A stretch of DNA of 64,000 nt from an uncultured Spartobacteria bacterium. GTDB taxonomy: Bacteria > Verrucomicrobiota > Verrucomicrobiia > Chthoniobacterales > JAATET01. Positions 56,687-64,000 of the stretch are shown one piece after another. Made by a program: the position numbers and the translations under genes. The stretch covers positions 62,001-126,000 of the forward strand of contig CALLUD010000006.1 of NCBI GenBank assembly GCA_938011325.1. Reading direction: 5' to 3'. The notes below the pieces were generated by a model. It saw only the letters and a program-made list of their open reading frames with translations, had not been told where the DNA came from and did not search any database. Position 1 is the first letter of the stretch. Each line of letters starts with the position of its first letter.

Positions 56687-57486
56687 TTCACGCCCACGAT
56701 CACGAACACCTCCGATAGCGTGGAAAAATCCACCGCGGGCTTCACGATCGCCTGCCCGTCGAGCTCGCGAGGCTCGAAGGAAATGACTGAGCCCAGCAGC
56801 AGACCCGACGGAAAAACGCCACCCACTCCCTGGGAGTAAATCTTCTGCTCCGGCTGCAGATTTGCGTTCTTGCTCAAAAAGCTCATCTGCAACAAAGGAT
56901 CGCCGGTGTTTTGCACACGCAGGCCGTTGACGATGCCCTTTTCGCGCGTGCCCTCCACATAGGCGCCGACCTTGCAATTCTCATCGGTCACCAGCATCAC
57001 GATCGCCTCGTTCTTCGAGACGTTCATCGTCTTGCCGACCACGCCCTGATCGGTGATGACCGGCATTTCCGCCTCCACGCCATCCTCGAATCCGCGATTG
57101 ATCTTCACCGTGTTCCACCACGTCGAGGCATCCCGCGTGATCACCTGCGCCGCCACGAGCCGGAAAATGGACCGCTCGCGATAATCGAGCGCCGCGCGCA
57201 GCTTGTTGTTCTCCGCCTCCATGTCTCGAAGAATCTGGTTCATCGCGCGCAGCTCCTTGTTCTCCGTCTGGAGCTTCCGGTTCTCCGTCTCGAGTTCCTC
57301 AAGGGATTTGAGCCCCTTGCCCATCGCGCCAATCCCGCGCTGCACCGCCGAGCCCGTGTTCAGGAACGGCGACATGAACGACAACAACCCGCCCTGCAGG
57401 CTGCGGAGTTTGCCGGTTCCGAGCAGCATCACGAAGATCGCCACCAGGACGACAATGACCGTAAGGACGATGTTGATCTTTTTCAT
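56683..57486 (-). CDS. mreC: rod shape-determining protein MreC
   Basis: This is a bitopic membrane protein of 267 residues that links MreB filaments to the periplasmic wall machinery. A membrane helix (NIVLTVIVVLVAIFVMLLG) is followed by a coiled coil (about 60-100: LEELETENRKLQTENKELRA). The beta-rich domain has AAQVITRDASTWWNTVKINR and AEMPVITDQGVVGKTMNV. The ATG at 57484-57486 gives the basic KKINIV start. It lies 75 bases after mreB in the mreBCD-mrdA-rng run. Confidence 0.93.
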   Translation of the reverse strand: MKKINIVLTVIVVLVAIFVMLLGTGKLRSLQGGLLSFMSPFLNTGSAVQRGIGAMGKGLKSLEELETENRKLQTENKELRAMNQILRDMEAENNKLRAALDYRERSIFRLVAAQVITRDASTWWNTVKINRGFEDGVEAEMPVITDQGVVGKTMNVSKNEAIVMLVTDENCKVGAYVEGTREKGIVNGLRVQNTGDPLLQMSFLSKNANLQPEQKIYSQGVGGVFPSGLLLGSVISFEPRELDGQAIVKPAVDFSTLSEVFVIVGVK

Positions 57487-57561
57487 CGAGGGGCGGCCCC
57501 CCCGCAATGGTCAGCAGCCGCTCGGGACGCGCCAGCAGGGTCGGAGAGGCCCATCGGCGGA

Positions 57562-58608
57562 CTACGCTGCGACCGGGTGATGACGTTCCATGGACGACAC
57601 CCTGCGCAACAAATTCAATTCCTGGAGAGCCTTGCCCGTGCCTTCGGCGACCGCGCTGAGCGGATCCTCCGCCACATGCACCGGCAGGCCGGTTTCCTCG
57701 GCGAGCAAACGGTCGAGACCGCGCAACAGCGCGCCGCCACCCGCGAGAATGAGTCCGCGATCGACGAGATCCGCGGACAACTCCGGTGGGCAACGCTCGA
57801 GCGTGATTCGCACCGAGTCGACGATCGTCGAGATCGGCTCCATCAACGCCTCGCGAACTTCCTGGGACGTGATGGTGATCGTCTTCGGCAGACCGGCCAC
57901 GAGGTCGCGGCCTTTCACCTCCATGCTCACTTCCTTCTCGAGCTTGTAGGCCGAGCCAATCTTGATCTTGATCTCCTCCGCGGTGCGCTCGCCGACCATC
58001 AGGTTGTAGGCGCGCTTCATGTATTGGCCGATCGCCTCGTCGAGCTCATCGCCCGCCACACGCACGCTGCGGCTGAAAACAATGCCGGAAAGCGAAATCA
58101 GCGCGACCTCCGTCGTGCCGCCGCCGATGTCGATGACCATGTTGCCGGCCGCGTCCTGCACCGGCAGCCCGACGCCAATCGCCGCAGCCATCGGCTCCTC
58201 GATCAAATACACTTCGCGCGCACCGGCATGCGTCGCCGAGTCCTTGACCGCGCGTTTCTCGACTTCCGTGATGCCGCTTGGCACCGCGATGACGACTCGG
58301 GGCCGCACCATTCGTCGTCGATTGTGAACCTTGCTGATGAAATGCCGAAGCATGGCCTCGGTCACTTCGAAGTCGGCAATCACGCCATCCTTCAGCGGGC
58401 GGATTGCCACGATATTGCCGGGGGTGCGCCCGAGCATCCGTTTCGCTTCGTCGCCTACGGCAAGCACCTTGTTTGAACCGGCCTGCACCGCGACCACGGA
58501 GGGCTCCCGAAGAACGATCCCGTGGTCCTTTACGAAGACGAGAGTGTTGGCGGTGCCGAGATCGATGCCGATGTCGTTGGAAAAGAACCCGAGAACTTTA
58601 TTAAACAT
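57562..58608 (-). CDS. mreB: rod shape-determining protein MreB
   Basis: This is a bacterial actin of 348 residues that organises lateral wall growth. Actin-fold motifs are clear: phosphate 1 IGIDLGTANTLVFVKDHGIV, connect/phosphate 2 MVIDIGGGTTEVALISL, and ILAGGGALLRGLDRLL for adenosine binding. The N-terminal FNKVLGFFSND is the usual membrane-touching start. It heads the mreB-mreC-mreD-mrdA-rng operon, and the promoter should lie in the 186 bases upstream (58609-58794), where I see only the leuB terminator. Confidence 0.97.
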   Translation of the reverse strand: MFNKVLGFFSNDIGIDLGTANTLVFVKDHGIVLREPSVVAVQAGSNKVLAVGDEAKRMLGRTPGNIVAIRPLKDGVIADFEVTEAMLRHFISKVHNRRRMVRPRVVIAVPSGITEVEKRAVKDSATHAGAREVYLIEEPMAAAIGVGLPVQDAAGNMVIDIGGGTTEVALISLSGIVFSRSVRVAGDELDEAIGQYMKRAYNLMVGERTAEEIKIKIGSAYKLEKEVSMEVKGRDLVAGLPKTITITSQEVREALMEPISTIVDSVRITLERCPPELSADLVDRGLILAGGGALLRGLDRLLAEETGLPVHVAEDPLSAVAEGTGKALQELNLLRRVSSMERHHPVAA

Positions 58609-58744
58609 CTGGTTTTGAAATGGTTATATTAGCGTCGCCGTCCGCGCATTGCGTCGCCCCGCGCGCGCGACCTGTATGAAAACTGAACGCGACACTAGGA
58701 AGCCGGATTTCGCCGAGTCAAGGCAAACCTTCTCTGATAAACAA

Positions 58745-58761
58745 CCACCCACTCCGGGTGG
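58745..58761 (-). terminator. probable rho-independent terminator of leuB
   Basis: On the minus strand, about 35 bases after the leuB stop, CCACCC and GGGTGG pair around a five-base loop and are followed by a T-rich TTGTTTATC. It lies between leuB and mreB, which are on the same strand, and would separate the two transcripts. Confidence 0.55.
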
Positions 58762-58794
58762 GAAACGGTATTCTTTTCCGGATTTTCGGGTGCC

Positions 58795-59895
58795 TCAAAC
58801 CGCCGCGGCGATGGCACTGCCCATCTCTGCGGTCCCCACCTTCGTGGTCCCCTCGGTCCAGATGTCCGCGGTGCGAAGTCCGTCCGCAATCACCTTCCGA
58901 ACCGCCGCATCGATGGCATCCGCAGCCTCGTGCTGGCCGAGCGAATAACGCAGCAGCATCGAAGCGGAGAGGATCTGCGCGATCGGGTTCGCAATGCCCT
59001 TGCCCGCAATATCGGGAGCCGTGCCACCGCTCGGCTCATACATGCCGAAACGTCGCGTCGAATCGGCGACGGACTCACCCAGGCTCGCGCTCGGAAGCAT
59101 GCCGAGCGAGCCGGTCAGCATCGCGAGCTCATCGCTCAAAATATCGCCGAACATGTTCTCTGCGAGAATCACATCGAAAGCCTTCGGATTTTTCACGAGC
59201 TGCATCGCCGCGTTGTCGACGTAGAGATGGTTCAACTCGACCTCCGGAAAATCCTTCGCCGTTTCGCTCACGACCCGACGCCACAGGATGCCGTTTTGCA
59301 GCACGTTCGCCTTGTCGATCGAGGTGAGTTTGCCCCTGCGCGCTTTCGCCGCTTCGAACGCGACACGCGCGATGCGACGAATTTCGCTCTCGCGATAAAT
59401 CATCGTGTCGATGGCCACGGCCTCGCCGTTCTCCTCGGTGAGCGATTTCGGCTCGCCGAAGTAAAGTCCACCCGTGAGCTCGCGCACGCAAAGCACGTCG
59501 AATCCGCCTTCGACCGTCTTTGGATGCAGCGGCGAGGCATGCGCCAGTTCCGGCAGGCAAACGCCCGGGCGCAGATTCGCAAACAGGCCGAAATGCTTGC
59601 GCAGCGGCAGCAGCGCCGCACGCTCGGGTTGTTCATTCGCGGGCAGGCTCTCCCACTTCGGACCACCCACCGAGCCGAACAAAATCGCATCGGCGGCCTC
59701 ACAGGCTTTCAGCGTCTCCTCCGGCAATGCCTTGCCGTCGACATCAATCGCGATGCCGCCCACGCGGCATTCGGTGAACGCGAGGGAAATCGAAAATTTT
59801 GCCGTCACCGCGTCGAGCACCCGGCGCGCCTCGGCCATCACTTCAGGCCCGATACCGTCACCGGCCAGCACCGCGATTTGATACGTCTCACTCAT
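58795..59895 (-). CDS. leuB: 3-isopropylmalate dehydrogenase
   Basis: LeuB oxidises and decarboxylates 3-isopropylmalate in leucine synthesis, with NAD and a divalent metal. The 366-residue protein has IAVLAGDGIGPEVMAEARRV, the substrate segment LLPLRKHFGLFANLRPGVC, YRESEIRRIARVAFEAA, and the signature DVILAENMFGDILSDELAML. It also has GMYEPSGGTAPDIAGKGIAN near the end. The ATG at 59893-59895 is the usual start. It is the last gene of the holin-Anbu-trpF-leuB run. Confidence 0.96.
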   Translation of the reverse strand: MSETYQIAVLAGDGIGPEVMAEARRVLDAVTAKFSISLAFTECRVGGIAIDVDGKALPEETLKACEAADAILFGSVGGPKWESLPANEQPERAALLPLRKHFGLFANLRPGVCLPELAHASPLHPKTVEGGFDVLCVRELTGGLYFGEPKSLTEENGEAVAIDTMIYRESEIRRIARVAFEAAKARRGKLTSIDKANVLQNGILWRRVVSETAKDFPEVELNHLYVDNAAMQLVKNPKAFDVILAENMFGDILSDELAMLTGSLGMLPSASLGESVADSTRRFGMYEPSGGTAPDIAGKGIANPIAQILSASMLLRYSLGQHEAADAIDAAVRKVIADGLRTADIWTEGTTKVGTAEMGSAIAAAV

Positions 59896-59951
59896 ATTGG
59901 GCCGGGCATTTAAGCGAGCCGCGCGCCGCACGTGAAGTCTGAACGTGATGT

Positions 59952-60614
59952 TCAGCTACCGCGGGCGGCGGCGATGAAATCGCGCATTGCTGCAGCATCC
60001 TTTCGACGCGGATCGTCGCGCCGTTCCACGCCTCCGGCGACATCGACACCATGCGGACGCACGGTCGCCGCCGCTGCCGCGACGTTCTTCGGCGTGAGTC
60101 CGCCGGCAAGAATCACGCGACGCTCGGGATGCTTCGCGACAAAATCGCGCGCGAGCACGGGATCCACCGTCACGCCGGTTCCACCGTAGGCAGTGGACGA
60201 GAAGCCATCGAGAAGCAGTGCATTGGCATCGTATTCCAGCGCGCCCACGAGCGACGTCTCATCCGCCACGCGCACCGCGCGCATCCACGGCAGCAGGCAC
60301 TGCGAGCAGACATCCGGCAACTCGTCGCCGTGAAATTGAACGATGTCGAAACATCCCGACGTCACCACGCGGGCGAGCAATTCCTTCGACGCATTCACCA
60401 CCACGGCGACACGCGTCACCGGCAACTCCCGCACCCACGCGGCCACCGCGTCGAGTTCCACAAATCGCTTCGACCCGCGGAAGAGATTGATCCCGATCGC
60501 GTCGGCCCCGGCGTCGATCGCGATTGCCGCGTCCTCCGGATTCGTCACTCCGCAAATCTTCACCCGCAGCTGGCCCGGCCGGAACAGCGCGTCGTGGCGT
60601 ATTTCCTCAGTCAT
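59952..60614 (-). CDS. trpF: phosphoribosylanthranilate isomerase
   Basis: TrpF performs the Amadori rearrangement in tryptophan synthesis. The 220-residue TIM barrel shows the general base cysteine in LRVKICGVTNPEDAAIAIDA, GADAIGINLFRGSKRFV, FDIVQFHGDE, LLLDGFSSTAYGGTGVTVD with the catalytic Asp, and LAGGLTPKNV then GVDVAGGVE at the phosphate site. The ATG at 60612-60614 follows the Anbu stop by two bases. No other trp genes lie in the window, so it is separated from the pathway. Confidence 0.95.
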   Translation of the reverse strand: MTEEIRHDALFRPGQLRVKICGVTNPEDAAIAIDAGADAIGINLFRGSKRFVELDAVAAWVRELPVTRVAVVVNASKELLARVVTSGCFDIVQFHGDELPDVCSQCLLPWMRAVRVADETSLVGALEYDANALLLDGFSSTAYGGTGVTVDPVLARDFVAKHPERRVILAGGLTPKNVAAAAATVRPHGVDVAGGVERRDDPRRKDAAAMRDFIAAARGS

Positions 60615-60616
60615 CG

Positions 60617-61354
60617 TCAAAAGGGCGGCGCCGGAAGCCCGTGAACGAGGCGGATCAATCCCTCCTCCCACTGCTGGCGAATTTGCGCGAGCCACGGATT
60701 CTGATCATCCAGCACGACGCGGCGCCGCACTTCGAGACTGTCCGTCTCGTAGCAGAAAACTTCAAACGGCGTGCCCACGGACACGTTGCTCTTCGCCGTG
60801 GAGTCGAGCGAAACAATCCCGCAGCGCACCGCCTCGTCGAGCGGTGTGTCAAAGGTGAACGCGCGATCCAGAATCGGCTTTCCGTATTTCAACTCGCCGA
60901 TCTGCAGAAACGGTGTCTCGCGACTCGCGTGCACGGCATTGCCCGGCGAGTAGATCCGAAAAATCTGCGGCGGTTGTTTACCGATCTGCCCGCCAATGAT
61001 GAAGTTCAGGTTGAACTCGACGCCGGCGGCCTTCATCGCCTCGCCGTCGAGCGCCCGCACGGCGCGAACCTTCTCGCCGACGTAACGCACCGTGTCGTGA
61101 AGATTCGCCTGGTTCAGCAACGTGGGCATCTGCACATCTTCGCGAGCATTGCCGAGGTCCTGCTCGATCATCGCCGCGACCGACTGCGTGAGCGACAAAT
61201 TGCCGGAACTCAACAGGCAGATCACCCGATCGCCGTCGCGGTGGTAAATCCGCATCTTCGGATGCACGGTGATGTTGTCGACGCCGGCACTCGTGCGCGT
61301 GTCAGACAGAAAAACGATCCCCTCCCGGCAGAGAAGCGCGAGGCAATACGTCAT
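60617..61354 (-). CDS. Anbu-type proteasome homologue
   Basis: This is a self-compartmentalising Ntn-hydrolase of the Anbu/bacterial proteasome-homologue group, 245 residues. The start MTYCLALLCREGIVFLSDTR puts the putative catalytic threonine at position 2, freed by methionine removal, and SAGVDNITVHPKMRIYHRDG follows as in Anbu. Later segments FIIGGQIGKQPPQIFRIYSP and FLQIGELKYGKPILDR are family-typical. Anbu is usually next to transglutaminase, alpha-E and ATP-grasp genes, which are absent here. The ATG overlaps the stop of the holin-like gene by four bases. Confidence 0.85.
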   Translation of the reverse strand: MTYCLALLCREGIVFLSDTRTSAGVDNITVHPKMRIYHRDGDRVICLLSSGNLSLTQSVAAMIEQDLGNAREDVQMPTLLNQANLHDTVRYVGEKVRAVRALDGEAMKAAGVEFNLNFIIGGQIGKQPPQIFRIYSPGNAVHASRETPFLQIGELKYGKPILDRAFTFDTPLDEAVRCGIVSLDSTAKSNVSVGTPFEVFCYETDSLEVRRRVVLDDQNPWLAQIRQQWEEGLIRLVHGLPAPPF

Positions 61355-61767
61355 GAATCGATCACCCGGGCGTTCGCCTGCTTGATGCTGCCGTGGTGCG
61401 TGATCACATGCACGCGACCGTCGCTGGTGCGAAAGAAGAGACTCAGCAACCAGCTCACGATGCTGATGAGAATCGCCCCAAAGAACGCATCCCAAAACCC
61501 GTCAACGTGAAACGGTGGAATCAGACTCGAAACCAACAGCAGAAGCAGCGCATTCACCACGAAGATGAACAGTCCCATCGTTACGATGATGAATGGCAGG
61601 CTCAGCAAAAGCAGCACGGGCCGCACGAAGGCGTTCACGATTCCCAGAAGCAGCGAGGCGCCGAGCAACGCGCCGGCATTGTCGCCGTAGGAGATCCCCG
61701 GGATGACCCACGCGGCGGCCATCACCGCAAGGGTTGTGATGAACCAGCGGATCAGAAACGCCTGCAT
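61351..61767 (-). CDS. four-TM phage holin superfamily IV membrane protein
   Basis: This is a 138-residue membrane protein of the Phage_holin_4_2/DUF360 family, chromosomally encoded and not linked to a prophage. Four helices are visible: FLIRWFITTLAVMAAAWVIP, ALLGASLLLGIVNAFVRPVL with the conserved N-x-x-x-RP, IVTMGLFIFVVNALLLLLVS, and FFGAILISIVSWLLSLFF. The function of the chromosomal members is not known. It is the first gene of the run with Anbu, trpF and leuB, and is divergent from the DUF2934 gene. Confidence 0.85.
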   Translation of the reverse strand: MQAFLIRWFITTLAVMAAAWVIPGISYGDNAGALLGASLLLGIVNAFVRPVLLLLSLPFIIVTMGLFIFVVNALLLLLVSSLIPPFHVDGFWDAFFGAILISIVSWLLSLFFRTSDGRVHVITHHGSIKQANARVIDS

Positions 61768-61857
61768 ATCTTCAACCTATTTTGGAACCGTGATTTTTGA
61801 AGAATTATTTTGCCAACTACCGAAAGCTGCCCCTATTCCAGACACGAGGGGAATATC

Positions 61858-62214
61858 ATGCCAAAATCGAAAAAATCCGACTCGGCGAAGTCCGAGAAAG
61901 TGAAGGCAACCAAACCCGCGAAGGAGAAAAAGTCCTCCGCGAAAAAGAAGTCCAAGGCGGCCGAAGAAGCGCCCGTTCAAGTCGAAAAGCCGGCCGCAAA
62001 AGTCGCGGCAAAACCGGTCTCCATTCCCAGGACCAAAAAGACCGCATCCTCGAAGAAGGCCGAAAAGGAAGTCGTCCTCAAGCACGAGGACATCGCCCTT
62101 CGCGCCTATTACATCGCAGAGCGGCGCGCGGCCATGGGCTGGCCCGGCGACTCGACCAGCGACTGGATCGAGGCGGAGAGGCAGCTCCGCGAAGAGGCGC
62201 TCAAAGGCTCCTGA
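61858..62214 (+). CDS. DUF2934 protein with Lys/Ala-rich tail
   Basis: This is a 118-residue protein. The first 75 residues are a Lys/Ala/Ser-rich disordered segment (KSKKSDSAKSEKVKATKPAK) like histone H1-type tails, probably nucleic-acid binding. The C-terminal DUF2934 module has HEDIALRAYYIAERRAAMGW and DSTSDWIEAERQLREEA. DUF2934 proteins are small and of unknown function. The ATG is preceded by GAGGGGA seven bases upstream, which fixes the start; an earlier frame start lacks it. It converges on the alpha-2-macroglobulin gene. Confidence 0.8.
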   Translation: MPKSKKSDSAKSEKVKATKPAKEKKSSAKKKSKAAEEAPVQVEKPAAKVAAKPVSIPRTKKTASSKKAEKEVVLKHEDIALRAYYIAERRAAMGWPGDSTSDWIEAERQLREEALKGS

Positions 62215-62232
62215 GCCGGAGCGCCCCCGCAG

Positions 62233-64000
62233 CTATCGGGCGGCGCCAATCTTCACGCGGCGACTCGTGGAGTTGCAGCGAATCTCGGGCACATACATCG
62301 CGTGTCCGACCACCGGCAGCGCGGAGAAATCGCCCGCCATTTCCGTGCGAAGGTCGTAGCGAATCGTCCAGACGCCCTGCGGCAGATTGCGGAGAAACAA
62401 CGCGATCTTGCGATCCCGCAGTTCGCAATAAACCGGCAGGCGCTTGCCGTCGGGGCCTTCCGCAGTGAGGAACTCTCCGCTGCGAACATCCACCGCCTCG
62501 AGCCCGGCGGGCTTAAGGTCCTCGAAAACGAGATACTCCAGATCGTTCTTGGCCTCGATGGTCAGCACGACCTGCACGCGCTGGTTCGACGCCGCCTCTT
62601 CGCCATCCCCCCATACAATGCGGTCAAATCGATACCCGTCGAGCAGCGTGAGCTTCGGGTCGTAGCGGAAATACTCGCGCTTCGCAAAAATCTCATTTCC
62701 CGCCGGCGGAATCGGCTCCTCCAGCGTGAAAAACTCGGCGCGCGCCGAGAAATACACCGGCCCGTCACCCGCCGTGCGCTTCAGCGCGATTTCATTGGCA
62801 CCACTGCGCAAAAGTTTGCGATCGACGGCAAACTGCGTCTGACCGTCGAGCACGCCGGCGTCCTTCACTTCACCGACCGGCTCCCCGTTTACCTCGACGG
62901 AGAACGAAACCTTCTCCCCAAGTTGACCGGTCGCGACGAGATAGCGATTCATCGCGAGCACGGAGATCGCCGTGTCCCGCGTGTTCGACCATTGCGCACC
63001 ACGGCGGTTCTTCACAAGCCAGTTCATCGCCGGCTCGATGAGTTCGCTCTTCGGATCGATGGCCAGCAAAGCCTGCAACGCAAATGCCGTCGCCTCCACC
63101 CCGCTGTCCTGCCAGCGGAGGAACGTGCTTTCATTGCCCCAATGCACCGTGGGCACGGCGTTCTCATCCGGCTGCCCGACTCCGGTCGCCTGCGAAACGC
63201 CGGGCTGGTCGTCCCGCGCAGCGCTGTCGTGCAAATTCCGCGCGAGCACCTGCGCCTTTTCTCCGTCGCCGAGCCATTGCACCGAAAGCGCGAACAACGC
63301 CCTGCCATACGACGAAAGCGAATCCCGCTTCGCCCAGAGGTTCTCCACGGCTGCCGTCACTTCCGGCGCGACGTCGGCGTTTCTGGTGTGCAACGAGCAC
63401 ACCGCGTGAAGCAGCCATGCCTGCAGGTCCGGACGATCCTCTGCCTCGACGAGATGTTTCCGCAGCCATTCCGCGGCGCGATTCAGCACGTCGGAGCGCA
63501 CGCTCACGCCGGACTGCTGCGCAAGCCGCAAGCCCCAGACGACATACGCCGTCATGAACGGATCGCTACCGTCCTCCTTCCACCAGCCCCAGGCGCCATC
63601 GGCGTGCTGAAAATCGTAGAGGCGCCCGAGCCCCTTCGCGATCACGGCGTCGAGTTCCTCGAGTCCCGCGTCGCCTTCCATCGCGGGGTGCGTCTTCGCG
63701 AGATACTCGCGCTCAATGCCGCCGAAAATGCGATTCGCGACATCCTTGCGATCCAGCCCCAGCGACTGCAACGTGCGCGCCGTAACCGCCGCCGGCAGGA
63801 AGCGGCTCATTGTCTGCTCCACGCAGCCGTAGGGATAGCGAATCAAATACGGAAGCGCGTCGAGCGCCGTGGCGGCGAGACTCGGCGTCGCCGTAATGAC
63901 GAGCGACTCGGAATTTTCCCGACGCTGCTCGGGAATTTCGAGCGTCCACTTCGTCTCCCTCGCCACGGCTTTTCCGGAAACGCTCACCGACTTCTCAATC
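62233..64000 (-). CDS. bacterial alpha-2-macroglobulin family protein, C-terminal part
   Basis: This is the C-terminal 588 residues of a large envelope protease inhibitor; the frame stays open to the window edge. The thioester site is complete, YGCVEQTMSRFLPA at about 63790-63830, with the CVEQ codons at 63814-63825. A thioester-domain helical barrel (LYDFQHADGAWGWWKEDGSD, FMTAYVVWGLRLAQQSGV, WSNTRDTAISVLAMNRYL) follows. The end is a receptor-binding-like beta domain (FDRIVWGDGEEA, VVLTIEAKNDLEYLVFEDLK). In many bacteria the partner is a PBP1C gene, which is not in view. Confidence 0.9.
   Translation of the reverse strand, partial: IEKSVSVSGKAVARETKWTLEIPEQRRENSESLVITATPSLAATALDALPYLIRYPYGCVEQTMSRFLPAAVTARTLQSLGLDRKDVANRIFGGIEREYLAKTHPAMEGDAGLEELDAVIAKGLGRLYDFQHADGAWGWWKEDGSDPFMTAYVVWGLRLAQQSGVSVRSDVLNRAAEWLRKHLVEAEDRPDLQAWLLHAVCSLHTRNADVAPEVTAAVENLWAKRDSLSSYGRALFALSVQWLGDGEKAQVLARNLHDSAARDDQPGVSQATGVGQPDENAVPTVHWGNESTFLRWQDSGVEATAFALQALLAIDPKSELIEPAMNWLVKNRRGAQWSNTRDTAISVLAMNRYLVATGQLGEKVSFSVEVNGEPVGEVKDAGVLDGQTQFAVDRKLLRSGANEIALKRTAGDGPVYFSARAEFFTLEEPIPPAGNEIFAKREYFRYDPKLTLLDGYRFDRIVWGDGEEAASNQRVQVVLTIEAKNDLEYLVFEDLKPAGLEAVDVRSGEFLTAEGPDGKRLPVYCELRDRKIALFLRNLPQGVWTIRYDLRTEMAGDFSALPVVGHAMYVPEIRCNSTSRRVKIGAAR

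Noticed and set aside
61351..61767. Holin-like gene as evidence of a prophage
   Set aside because: No other phage gene is nearby, and this holin family is common in bacterial chromosomes.

Overview
The window is GC-rich, gene-dense bacterial chromosome, most likely from the Verrucomicrobiota and near the Chthoniobacter/Spartobacteria side. Supporting this are a four-gene prepilin cassette of the Verru_Chthon type, two PEP-CTERM proteins, an SHD1-domain protein, an alternative complex III operon, and a chlamydia-like class I ribonucleotide reductase. These are judgements from motifs, gene order and remembered family features; no search was run. I see no phage, insertion sequence, CRISPR array or rRNA. 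There is one tRNA gene, tRNA-Leu(UAG).

Layout. 0-5.7 kb: a methyltransferase, a PEP-CTERM protein, a small frameshifted gene, gpmI, a GAF protein, a GNAT enzyme and a lipoprotein. 5.7-10.8 kb: nrdB-nrdA behind two evenly spaced 16-bp palindromes that look like NrdR boxes. The NrdB radical tyrosine is replaced by leucine, and NrdA carries three ATP-cone-like domains. 10.8-12.7 kb: two small exported proteins and a PmtA-like methyltransferase. 12.7-19.6 kb (minus strand): mutL, GNAT, larB, a MurU-like nucleotidyltransferase, an AmgK-like sugar kinase and glgE; the last five are coupled by overlapping or touching ends. 19.7-24.9 kb: an A-type Fe-S carrier, a membrane-anchored unknown, a MidA-family methyltransferase, a lipoprotein, a formylglycine-generating enzyme and an exported chorismate mutase. 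25-31.6 kb: a copper-type P1B ATPase, an SHD1/hydrolase protein, an exported unknown, then ExbB-ExbD-TonB. 31.7-39.2 kb: a DUF892 protein, ftsK, rodZ, a methyltransferase, an alanine/sodium symporter and fumC. 39.2-45.6 kb: a structured leader with a possible 56-codon gene, the prepilin-like D-B-C-A cassette, an exported companion protein, and a convergent PEP-CTERM gene. 45.7-51.6 kb (minus): actA-actB-actC-actD of alternative complex III, without actE or actF. 51.8-58.6 kb: a DUF192 protein and the cell-shape operon mreB-mreC-mreD-mrdA-rng. 58.8-61.8 kb: a holin-like membrane protein, an Anbu-type proteasome homologue, trpF and leuB in one run. 61.9-64 kb: a DUF2934 protein and the C-terminal part of a bacterial alpha-2-macroglobulin that leaves the window.

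How the parts fit. Much of the window is housekeeping: deoxynucleotide supply, mismatch repair, rod-shape morphogenesis, chromosome segregation, respiration and amino-acid synthesis. The lineage-specific parts are the prepilin-like cassette with its leader and companion gene, the sugar kinase/nucleotidyltransferase/GlgE operon, and the reductase with its non-tyrosyl radical site. Long open frames opposite real genes are common here because of the high GC content, and I left them out.
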